Assembly (NCBI GenBank): GCA_004151065.3
Contig: NWUY0304188872.1
Location: 1-10,389 of the forward strand
Origin: Larix sibirica
Taxonomy: Eukaryota; Streptophyta; Pinopsida; Pinales; Pinaceae
Direction of reading: 5' to 3'
DNA: 10,389 nt
A program made the position numbers and the translations under genes. The notes below the pieces were generated by a model. That model made no database searches and was not told the origin of the DNA. It worked only from the letters and a program-made list of their open reading frames with translations. Positions 1-7,476 of the stretch are shown piece by piece. The first letter of the stretch is position 1; every line of letters starts with the position of its first letter.

Positions 1-98
1 TGTAAAAGTCTTGAAAGAGTCAATGTAAACCCTACTAGTTGTGTCAAACTAGAAGAACCCAGAAAAAACATGAAAATAATATTTTATTGTATCCTAGT

Positions 99-144
99 CA
101 AGTCGGCCCTGTTGGAGAAGACAAGTCGGTCCTGTTAGTGAAAA
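99..144 (+). repeat. Two 23-bp direct repeats in the U3-like region
   Basis: Units at 99-121 and 122-144 share CAAGTCGGYCCTGTT followed by a purine-rich tail. A third, weaker copy may follow (about 143-163, GGTCAGTCTTGTGATCAG). They sit just upstream of the TATA box, where retrotransposon enhancers are often short tandem repeats. The enhancer role is inference. Confidence 0.6.
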
Positions 145-163
145 AGGTCAGTCTTGTGATCAG

Positions 164-186
164 TATAAATAGGAGGGTCGCCCTCC
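164..186 (+). promoter_or_regulatory. TATA box with adjacent GC hairpin, core promoter of the LTR
   Basis: TATAAATA lies at 164-171. It is followed at once by a perfect 6-bp inverted repeat, GGAGGG (172-177) and CCCTCC (181-186), with a 3-base TCG loop. A start of transcription would be expected near 195. The motif matches the plant TATA consensus well. Whether it is still active cannot be seen, but it points towards the downstream exons. Confidence 0.5.
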
Positions 187-470
187 CGAGTCCTCATTTG
201 GACAGGTCACTCTCTCACTCAAGTTTGCATGAGTAGAGAGAGAAAGTCGAGTCACTTGGGCGAGAAGAGTAGCTGATTTGAAGACATCTTATCCTTGGGT
301 TATTGTATGGGATTGACATTGTACTTTTTGACAAATCTATACTGAAGAAGTGTTGCTGGGTTTTCTTCCCCACAAGAATTTCCCAAGATAAATTGTTGTG
401 TACTCTTGTTTATGTTGTGCTTGTCTATCTTTCAGTGATCCTTTACTTTATTGCATTTAAAATTCTAACA

Positions 471-1297
471 TTTTGAGGGCTGGTTAGGGCTTAAACCAGA
501 TCTGGTTAGTCGTTTCCAGATTTGATTTAGTGGCTTCTTTTACCCTTTTGAGGTTTTTCCCTTAACCTAATGCTCAAGGTACATCTTATAAGGTAAGTTG
601 GCATTGTTTTGGCTGGTTTTTCATCTATTTCGGAAGTGCTATTGACTGTTGTAATTTTGTAACAACAGTAGGATAATAAAGTTATCACTCTTGAAAACAG
701 TAATAAAGTGTTGTAACTCCTTCCTCTCACCTAGTGTCATTTTATGCGTCATTCTCTTGAAACCCTTTTGACTTTCTCTAGTTGGAGTTGTGTTTTGTGC
801 CTTGGTTGACCTTAGTCAGCCCCACTCTATAGGGAAACCAGCAAATGAGTGATGAAGTACTTAAATAGAAACTCATCCAATTATGTTCAATTGTCATTGG
901 TTAGGTATTGTTAATGTAAACGATATGCCTTTTTCAAACGTTGCTAGTATAATCCTTTTATGGCCAATGTTGAGTTTCGTAATTTCGAAGCATACACTAT
1001 CTAGATTACAGAGTAGGGTATAAAAATGATGCCTGGCCTACTTTATTTTATCATGTCAATTTGGTGATGCTGAAGTTTGAAATGAGTTTTCTAGGAGTAA
1101 ATGATGTCACATCAATAAGTTTGAGAGAGCACAAAAACGAAAGTCAGTACTGATGACCAAAATGTCAAAAAGTGACAAAAGCTCATGAGTTATAGGCAGT
1201 AGGAATGTGAAGATTCTAATTAAGAATAAGTGTCCATTTTGTTTGCACACCATAAGTGCTAGCGTAGCTGACACATTTATCCGTCAACTCCATGCAG
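471..1297 (+). other. Intron sequence without a recognisable gene
   Basis: This is A+T-rich non-coding DNA between the LTR-like block and the first visible exon. Reading frames here are short and frequently stopped. The start (471-490) may be a decayed retrotransposon leader. The end is a usable 3' splice site, CCATGCAG, with its AG at 1296-1297, though the tract before it is only weakly pyrimidine-rich. Because the exon begins in the middle of a C2 domain, the intron reaches left past the LTR and probably past the window edge. Confidence 0.6.
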
Positions 1298-1603
1298 GTT
1301 GTCTATAAGACACTCATTCCTCAATGGAATCAAACCTTGGAGTTCCCTGACACTGGTAGCCGTTTGGTGCTTCATGTAAAGGATCATAATGCTGTATTGC
1401 CAACATACAGCATTGGTAATTGTGTTGTAGAGTATGAAAGGCTACCTCCAAATGAAATGGTTGACAAATGGATTCCTTTAGAAGGAGTTACAAAAGGAGA
1501 AATACATGTTCAAGTAACTAGAAGAGTGCCAGAAATGTCAAAGAAATCAAGTTTGTCACAGCACAGTTCCAGCATGACAAAAGTGCTGAGGATATCTGGA
1601 AAG
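1298..1603 (+). CDS. Penultimate coding exon of a plant synaptotagmin-like C2 protein (NTMC2T3/SYTF-like)
   Basis: The exon of 102 codons is bounded by AG at 1296-1297 and a GTAAAAG donor at 1604, in phase 0 at both ends. Residues 1-76 of this fragment are the C-terminal half of a C2 domain. Visible landmarks are VVYKTLIPQWNQTLEF (1-16), LHVKDHN (25-31), SIGNCVVEYERLP (38-50), KWIPLEGV (57-64) and KGEIHVQV (66-73). Residues 77-102 are a Ser/Lys-rich linker. The wording is characteristic of the last C2 domain in plant NTMC2/SYT proteins of the At3g18370 type (established family knowledge). Those proteins combine an N-terminal membrane anchor, an SMP lipid-transfer domain and C2 domains, and related members work at ER-plasma membrane contacts. 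In the third loop only one clear acidic ligand remains (D29, followed by H-N and no later Asp pair), so calcium binding by this domain is doubtful. The ATG at 1292 is in the intron and is not a start codon. Upstream exons are outside the window. Confidence 0.87.
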
Positions 1604-1801
1604 GTAAAAGATTTTGTTAAATTCAGCTTTCTTTGTAGCTTTCTCAATATAAAGCTATTGAGACTCACTAAGTCACTCCTGCCAAAATAGCTGTCAGTTT
1701 CACATCTTTTCATACTTCATTCTACCAGCTTTTGCCAGTGTAAGTGACTGAATACTGTACATGTTATAAAAAGTTTAACAGGATATTGATATGCTTTTCA
1801 G

Positions 1802-1993
1802 GTCCGTGAGATTATAGAACAAGTTAAATCCTTGGCAGAAGATGGGGACACTGAAAAAATACGTTCGTCTTTGGATGAACTAGAAAGTGTTGAAGAAGAG
1901 CAAGAAATGTGCATGGTGCAACTCCACGAAGACAAGATGACGTTACTGGCAAAAATTAATGAACTTGACCAGGTGATGAAGGGGGTTAAATAG
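1802..1993 (+). CDS. Last coding exon of the NTMC2T3/SYTF-like C2 protein: C-terminal helical tail
   Basis: The acceptor is ATGCTTTTCAG, with its AG at 1800-1801. The exon encodes 63 residues and ends in TAG at 1991-1993, in phase with the preceding exon across a 198-bp intron (1604-1801). The peptide is strongly charged and helical. It contains LAEDGDTEKIRSSLDELESV (11-30), then an EEEQE run and MVQLHEDKMTLLAKINEL, giving a heptad-like spacing that suggests a coiled coil or amphipathic helix. A tail of this kind (a helix, an ELES..EE motif, then LL.KI.EL) follows the last C2 domain in the At3g18370-type proteins, which supports the subgroup assignment over SYT1-like proteins. The ending QVMKGVK differs from what I recall of relatives. 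A GTGATG at 1974 could instead be a weak donor, making the true end lie further on, but the in-frame stop is the simpler reading. Confidence 0.85.
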   Translation, partial: VREIIEQVKSLAEDGDTEKIRSSLDELESVEEEQEMCMVQLHEDKMTLLAKINELDQVMKGVK

Positions 1994-2485
1994 GGCTTAT
2001 GTACTGCAACAAAATCGACACAACATTGATCTTACGTGGATACTTAGAATTTATGTGCAATGCATTCATCTTATGTGCTTTAGCATGGCTTCCAAAGGAT
2101 CCCAGGCTAGTGTCTTCTTTGCGGTCTTTGTGTTTCAGTGTACTATTAAGAGATACATAGTATTCACATTTAAGGATCAATGTGATCATTTCTTTAGTTT
2201 TTGTAATGTAGAATATAAATCTAGGATTACAAGTTTTCACGTCAACAAAATGATATGATGTTTGACAGTGGAGGAGCCTACGCAAGTCACCTAGTCTTTG
2301 AGGTCCTTGGTTAGTCAAAAGCTCAGTTACATGTGAGATCATATCATGTATTGGTTCCATAGAGACATATTGCATATTGCAAATACAATAGAACACATGT
2401 TTGGGCAAATTCTCTTCATTCTTTACTCGGGGTTCATGGGTTCGCACACAAAAAATTGAGTTGATAAAATGTTAAATTGAAAACG
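1994..2485 (+). other. Probable 3' UTR and downstream flank of the C2 gene
   Basis: No gene is visible on the plus strand. TTTGTAATGTAG followed by AATATAAAT (about 2200-2220) resembles a plant far-upstream plus near-upstream poly(A) arrangement, which would give a 3' UTR of roughly 230-260 bases. A 153-codon open frame lies on the minus strand (1986-2447). It overlaps the gene's end, has no recognisable domain, and is probably chance. Confidence 0.35.
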
Positions 2486-2645
2486 TAAAATTACATGATT
2501 ATCGATATCGTAAAAATCCAGAATCATAATTTATTAACAATTTGTAATGCACCGATTGTCCTCTGTAAAAATATATGATTATGGAAATCATAAAACTCAA
2601 GAATCATGATTGATTAACAATTTGTAAGGCACCGATTCCCCTCGT
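2486..2645. repeat. Tandem duplication, two 80-bp units
   Basis: Units 2486-2565 and 2566-2645 align without gaps at about 66 of 80 positions by eye. Shared blocks include ATGATTAT, AGAATCAT, ATTAACAATTTGTAA and GCACCGATT. No third unit is visible on either side. The duplication is fairly old and lies in non-coding DNA downstream of the C2 gene. Confidence 0.85.
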
Positions 2646-2803
2646 TGTACATGGGCAACGCAACACAATGTGCACCTCTATTTAGCAGTGTAAATGAACT
2701 ATGGGAAGTGCAGCCGTAGTACTGCTCATCACCTTTTCTTATATAAAATGTGTGTATAAGCCCATGGAAACTACAATAACAGAAATTTGAACGTAGCACT
2801 GAC

Positions 2804-2845
2804 GTAAGATAATTTTATTGTTATAGATCTATAAAGTAATCTTAC
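2804..2845. repeat. Imperfect palindrome with a perfect 14-bp core
   Basis: TTATAGATCTATAA (2821-2834) is its own reverse complement. It is flanked by GTAAGAT (2804-2810) and its complement ATCTTAC (2839-2845), with unequal spacers of 10 and 4 bases. It could be a decayed MITE tip or a chance A+T-rich palindrome. No target-site duplication is evident. Confidence 0.45.
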
Positions 2846-3140
2846 ATCCAAGTAGATATGAAATTTTCACCATATCAAAATTACAGGATACTCCATTATA
2901 ATGGATAACAAATAAAGTAAAACCCCTAAGCAAGTAAAGAAATAATACAAATTACACATAGAATCAATATCTTTTGTTTGATAAAACTAAGACATTAATT
3001 GCCTCAAAAAGATTTACTTCCCAATGGCAGCTTCGTGCAATGCAAAACCACCCCTACATTGAGGGGGCTTACATGTGATAAGGGTAAACACTTTCTCTTT
3101 CTCAATCCTGAAAAACATGCATTACCCAACTAGCCACCAT
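2846..3140. other. Non-coding A+T-rich stretch
   Basis: I see no gene. The only local structure is a small stem, CCCCT (3051-3055) with AGGGG (3062-3066), around a 6-base loop. Confidence 0.4.
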
Positions 3141-3340
3141 GTTACACAACCAATAAGCAACATAGTTGCATCACACTGGTGACCACCACATCACACAATG
3201 AATTATCAACATAGTTACATCTCAAAATGAATGTGAAAAAGTGTTCCATTACACAACTAACTACCAATATCAAAATAGTTATGTCTCACATTTAACTATT
3301 GCTTCACATAATGAATAATGGGACATTGTTGCGTCTTACT
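3141..3340. repeat. Degenerate tandem repeat, about four units of 50-65 bp
   Basis: A pattern of CACA-AATGAAT-AT-ACATAGTT-CATCTCA recurs with its AGTT-like core near 3163, 3212, 3277 and 3326. Examples are ACACAACCAATAAGCAACAT, ACACAATGAATTATCAACAT and CACATAATGAATAATGGGAC. Units differ by substitutions and indels, so the array is old. It has no coding potential. Confidence 0.5.
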
Positions 3341-3364
3341 ATTATCACAATTCTTGTAGCAACC

Positions 3365-3406
3365 CAATCTTGAGATCCTATCCAGGATGGCATAGAAACA
3401 AGATTG
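3365..3406. repeat. Inverted repeat with 8-bp perfect arms
   Basis: CAATCTTG (3365-3372) pairs with CAAGATTG (3399-3406). Inside the loop is a smaller inverted pair, ATCCT and AGGAT. It stands 16 bases before a second, stronger inverted repeat. Confidence 0.5.
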
Positions 3407-3422
3407 CTAAAGTTGTGACCTT

Positions 3423-3477
3423 CAAGAATCCTACCCTCCAAAGATTTGTATGGTTGTCACACCGAGTAGGATTCTTG
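3423..3477. repeat. Inverted repeat with 12-bp perfect arms
   Basis: CAAGAATCCTAC (3423-3434) pairs with GTAGGATTCTTG (3466-3477) across a 31-base loop. The stem can extend by GTGA/TCAC if 4 bases bulge on the left side. No poly-T tract follows, so it is not an obvious terminator or small-RNA gene. Its role is unknown. Confidence 0.6.
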
Positions 3478-4189
3478 TCACTTTATGCTACTTAGTACAC
3501 CAACTAGTGAACCAAGATACCTATGGGGGCCCAAGTCTAGCCCAAAGGCTAAACTAATCTATAGGAAACCAAAACTAGATATGGAATCGAAACAAGAGAT
3601 ACCCTGGATGAAACCCTAGATCAAGATAATGCCTACCGAGAGTATGATTATGCGGATTGTTAGAGACTTATCAATGATTTAAATGCAATCCAATTCAAGG
3701 AATTCTCAGTAAGAATAGTTAAGCTTGGAGATATAGGATAATAGTGCTAGGGTTTAAATGATCAATTCACTACCCTGGGGGGGTTGATGTAATGCTATTG
3801 GTGAAATACCCAAAGTAGGTGAATGATAAGAGTTAAATGGTTCCCTAACACTTGATTAATTGCTTGATGGAAAAGATATGACAATTGGAAGAGCTTATAA
3901 GCAAGAACAATCACACAAACCATAAGCCCTCCAAAACCACAAGTGCGAATTGCCTGGAATGATTAGTGCTTGGAAATTAGGCTAAGGAGCCACCCAAAGA
4001 TGACGCCCTAGGGGAAATAGAAGCTCAAGCAACCTATGAAGGATACCCAAGTGGCGGAAAATAAAAAAAAATGTGCTTAGTGTGACGGGATTGTCTTTTT
4101 GTCTTTTTTATGTTTATGGTTTGGTTGTTGATTTTAATTATTTAGACAATGGAGTGAGAGAAATTGCAAAACAAAAATTGTATACTTAC
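3478..4189. other. Non-coding stretch left of repeat A
   Basis: No gene is recognised. The sequence contains homopolymer runs (a G7 run near 3777 and A-rich sequence near 4063-4071) and has the texture of decayed transposon DNA. It shows no clear similarity to the interval left of repeat B, so the A/B homology ends near 4185. Confidence 0.4.
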
Positions 4190-4293
4190 CTGGATCCTGA
4201 TGGTTGATGTAGATCCTTTCTCCTTGCTCAACGGCACCAACGTAGACCCCAACTTTTATCCCAAAAGCATGCAACATTTTCCCCAAGTGCACC
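4190..4293 (-). other. Exon-like segment / PBS-leader module of repeat A (minus strand)
   Basis: On the minus strand a good acceptor (GTGTTTCTCTTGTTGTTGGTAG, AG at 4295-4294) and an excellent donor (CAG then GTAAGTAT from 4189) enclose 104 bases. One frame is open throughout for 34 codons, with residues such as KMLHAFGIKVGVYVGAVEQG, and matches no family I know. The same interval holds TGGTGCCGTTGAGCAAGG (4239-4222), which resembles the tRNA-Asp type primer-binding site of plant Ty3/gypsy elements over its first 11 bases (one mismatch). A retrotransposon leader with a splice donor fits better than a host exon, but neither is shown. Confidence 0.3.
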
Positions 4294-4712
4294 CTACCAA
4301 CAACAAGAGAAACACCATTAGCAAATGCAATCATAATGATCCAAATGAAATTGACAAATCTATTGTGTAAACAAGAGATAACAAGAGAGAGATAGTAAAA
4401 GATAAACTAGCAAATGCAATAGCTGTCCAATTCGTAGTAAACCCCCCTTGTCACATCAAGCAAACTCACCCCACTTGAGAGAGTCTCCCCTCCAATTCGC
4501 ATAGGTTGAATTTTCCCTCCCTGTCAACATAAGATTAAACAATAGATATGCCCGAGAATAAAAATAGTGTGAAGATCTAGTGGTAGAAGGAGCTCGGTAA
4601 GAAAGAGAAGCTCATCAAATCCATAGATAACCCAAAGAGAAGTGCACACGAATAGTTTTTTATTAATTTTTTTCAAGAGCCAAAGTCCATTACAAATGAG
4701 GGGTGCTCTCTC

Positions 4713-4719
4713 TTTTATA
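4713..4719 (-). promoter_or_regulatory. TATA box of repeat A (minus strand)
   Basis: The minus strand reads CTATAAAAGAGAG here. The equivalent position in repeat B (7984-7990, offset 3271) reads TATACAA. Placement after a long U3-like region and about 470 bases before the PBS-like site is what an LTR would show. Confidence 0.4.
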
Positions 4720-6128
4720 GCTTGGAGAGGCACCAAATCCCTAAGCACTTTTTGAATGAATGGTTGAGATTAAAAGATAAAAAGTACATGATCAACAGTG
4801 GAGTTCTAATCTCTTGATAACACATTGATCAACTAGACAAATACTCTTGAGGGGGACGAATTACCTCAAAATCCCAAGTACAATGATAAGTTATAACATT
4901 AAAGTCACATTAGTCAACTAGGGGGCCAAATTCACCCCTAGGGACATTACATTACACTTTTACATGGAATAGACATGAAGTACATATAAGTCCACATCAA
5001 TAAAATCGCGCCCTCCTAAGGGAAAGTCGCCCCATGGGGGGGAATGAAGCATATGATGTAAATTCATTATTAAGTGCCATGAAAAGTGTCTAAAACATCT
5101 CAAGAACCATATCAATAAGCACCCAAGTCATATTTTTCCATTCACTAGTCCTTTGTTCAATATGTTATACCTTGGTCACTTTGATCATTTTAAATTAATC
5201 AGTTGAAATACTTTGTAAATATTCAATAAAACCATAACTGACTTTTCCTTTGTCCAAACTGATAAATTGACTACACCAATGGATTCAGAAGCATCAAAGC
5301 CACTAAGAATTACTACTCATACACCTTGGAATCATCTGAGATAAACTCTGTAGATAATTTTCCATTTTTTAATTAAAATTGGCTTAATAAATCCCATTAA
5401 CTTTATAAAAACACATGTAAGCCAAGTTTTCATGCCTAAAGCATGGAATGGTCCAATTAGCGTCCAAACGCACTAAGATAATCATCTGGGAACCTATAGT
5501 GAAATCTTGCAACGGGACATCATCGTTGATCATGTCAAACTATGTTGACTTCGTCCAAATTGATAAAAAATGTGTTTGAGAAAAAATTGAAAGTTGTTGC
5601 ATGCAAGAGGCATTAGTACTCTTATTTTACAAGCATTGAAAGATGACTAGACACTTGGTAACATCATACAATGGTGATCGACTCGAAATAAAGTAGTAAG
5701 CAAGATCGTTATTTGATACAGTTACATAACCATGGCAAAGTTTCAAGCACATACTTTGATTCACATTAATTGCAAATGTAAGCTATAGATAAGTCCTCAG
5801 ACAATATTCCGGGTGAGGTGGGAAAACAACATAGGCTATGGTCAAATGAGGTTTGACTTTTGGAAAGACTTGATTCACCCTTAGAGATATGGGGAACTTA
5901 GGGGGCCACAGTGACATTTGTTGGACAAGCAGACACTAGGGAAGGGAGGTGTCTCAGAAATGGATAAAGTGCTTGAAAGGCACCCAGTTGACTCTAATAA
6001 GCATCCTTTATTTGCATTTCATTTACTTAATATTTGATTCATTTCACTTTTTCATTTTCTTTAGATATAGCATTTAACCACATTTCATATTTGATTTCCT
6101 TTAGTTAGCTTCGTGACTAAAAGGTATT

Positions 6129-6833
6129 GGACCTGGAAAGCCTTGCGGGCCCCAGTACTGCCATGGCGTTAGTCTCTGCTATTAGCGAGCGTCGATAGCC
6201 TCGACAGAGTTTCCACAGTAATGCTTTTTTACGGGAAAATAAGCCTACATCATACAAAGGATGAGTGCTTACCCTTTTAGCCACTAACTAATTTCAAAGA
6301 GCTTTTACCTTTCTCATTTCACATTTAAGACTTCAGAATACTTGCTTTGGTTTTAGGGGATACACTTTCGCTGACTAGGATTACCTTACCCGCACTCAAT
6401 CCACCCAAAATCTACGAGTAGAAAGAGATCAATGGCGTCAACAAACTTTCACCACACATCAGAGACAAGACACAAGCAAACATGGAGGTTGTCCACACTC
6501 CACACAAAGGGGTCACAGTGCGGGAAGGTCTTCAGGTTCATTAGTCATATCCAAATCAAAGGAGTTTTCTAAATCAGATGGAGCAACGGATAAGCGGAAT
6601 AGGAAAGTGATGGTGGAACCAGAATAAGGGGAACTGATCTATTCCTTACATAAGGATTAACCCCAAAGAAAGCATGTACAAGGAACTTAACAGTAAAGGC
6701 CATTTCACTATTTCAAATGCAAGTCTTACTAAGATACCAATACAAACCATGATCACCAATGTAAATGCTACCAAATAAATTCAGTCTATCAATATGAGTA
6801 AAACATATCCATGATATACCTCAAGCCATATAC
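6129..6833. other. Interval between the LTR-like repeats, no pol genes
   Basis: This is the right-hand flank of repeat A, and on the minus strand the 3' part of the A/B interval. I see no reverse transcriptase, integrase or RNase H motifs. A C+G-richer patch at about 6130-6210 stands out and includes GTCGA-TAGCC-TCGAC. A 37-codon plus-strand frame begins ATGGCGTCAAC at 6432 but is too short to call. Pyrimidine-rich sequence at 6303-6321 would be purine-rich on the minus strand, but it is about 175 bases from the repeat edge, too far for a normal polypurine tract. Confidence 0.35.
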
Positions 6834-7097
6834 CTGCTCAGAAACTGTTGTTGACCCTCCAATCACTCTGTGCTGGAAGTGTGTAGCAAAGGAAAGGCAT
6901 CACCAATTGACTGCTCTGCTGAAAGTGAACCAAGGCATGAACATATATCCCAAAAGCATTGGTGAAGCGGGCTCCACATGACAACGGTGGTCCCACTGTT
7001 GTTGCCTCTGAATAGTCTAGCTGAACTGATAAATGTCATCCACCGATCTAATGCGCTCATCTCAAGTGTAGGGATTGGCTGAGAACTGGCATCTGGT
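6834..7097 (-). other. Exon-like segment with a 78-codon open frame, unknown product
   Basis: On the minus strand the segment is preceded by ACTCATTTTTGCAG (AG at 7099-7098) and followed by CAG-GTATATGG (donor at 6833), giving a 264-base candidate exon. One frame is open from the acceptor to TGA at about 6863, encoding about 78 residues that include LEMSALDRWMTFISSARLFR and VVMWSPLHQCFWDICSC. I do not recognise the peptide. It has several Trp and Cys residues and no transmembrane segment or known motif. Because the stop comes 28 bases before the donor, it would be a terminal coding part or an accident. It lies between the two LTR-like repeats, where a spliced retroelement ORF might be, but it matches no gag or pol pattern I know. 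Confidence 0.22.
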
Positions 7098-7476
7098 CTG
7101 CAAAAATGAGTTGTAGCTCCCAGATACAAAGTATGTGATAGCAATTCTTAACACTAAAAAGGGTTGTTGTCATAGAAATATCAGATCTGAACCTATAGGA
7201 CAGCAAGCTAAAATGCACATGGAAGGGGAAATTCAAGCACCCACAAGGCTGAAATTTATCTTTGAGAGCTAGTGCATAGTCCTAGGGCAATATGGACTCT
7301 GGAGTCACTAACTTCATATTTTCAAGTACAAACACACCCCAAAATGAAACTGAAAGCTACATCCATATAAATACTTACAAAACCCCACCCACATACAACA
7401 CAAACATAGATAAAAAATAAATAAGATGACCAATGGTTTTTTCCAGCTATCTAGGACCAAGTTGTGAGGTACTTAC

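Larger units (their letters stand above)
1..470 (+). mobile_element. LTR-like sequence of an LTR retrotransposon (solo or 5' LTR), left end at or beyond the window edge
   Basis: This segment has the layout of a plant retrotransposon LTR read on the plus strand. It has short direct repeats (99-144), a TATA box (164-171), then a T-rich, T/G-biased stretch typical of R-U5 (about 330-460), ending in TCTAACA at 470. The window begins with TGT and the segment ends with ACA, which would be matching LTR termini of a 470-bp LTR, but the window edge makes this untestable. The 20 bases after it resemble the usual tRNA-Met primer site plus following bases with about 7 bases missing. No gag or pol reading frame follows in 471-1297, so it is a solo LTR or a gutted element. 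It lies upstream of, and in the same orientation as, the C2-domain gene, inside what must be an intron of it. The superfamily cannot be assigned. Confidence 0.55.
4190..6128 (-). mobile_element. LTR-like repeat A, left copy of a diverged ~1.9 kb direct-repeat pair
   Basis: This copy is colinear with 7477-9429 (repeat B). The clearest blocks are 4844-4910 with 8117-8190 (GGGGG-CGAATT-CCTCA, then AAATCCCAAG and TTATAAC), 4713-4760 with 7984-8032, 5448-5466 with 8710-8728 (GGTCCAATT), 5931-5999 with 9207-9274 (about 70% identical by eye) and the end TGACTAAAAGGTATTGG. Read on the minus strand it looks like an LTR: long U3, TATAAAA (4719-4713), AATAAA (4664-4659), then CTAC before a PBS-like sequence. 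The ends are approximate and no target-site duplication was identified. It could also be one arm of an old tandem segmental duplication, but the order of promoter-like, poly(A)-like and PBS-like signals favours an LTR. Confidence 0.6.

Noticed and set aside
1510-1713. Minus-strand 67-codon frame across the C2 exon
   Set aside because: It is a shadow of the real exon on the opposite strand and has no independent support.
1986-2447. 153-codon minus-strand open frame beside the C2 gene
   Set aside because: It overlaps the coding end of the well-supported plus-strand gene, has no domain or motif I know, and lies over the likely 3' UTR; long chance frames are expected in A+T-varied non-coding DNA.
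3141-3340. CRISPR-like spacing of repeats
   Set aside because: Units are degenerate with no constant repeat and unique spacer pattern, there are no cas genes, and the context is eukaryotic.
4524-4748. Hydrophobic 74-codon minus-strand frame in repeat A
   Set aside because: It lies across the TATA-like and U5-like part of the LTR-like repeat, and its hydrophobicity follows from T-rich sequence; repeat B does not preserve the frame.
6432-6545. Plus-strand ATG frame of 37 codons (MASTNFHH...)
   Set aside because: It is too short, has no recognisable motif, and sits in the interior of the repeat pair; there is no evidence of expression.
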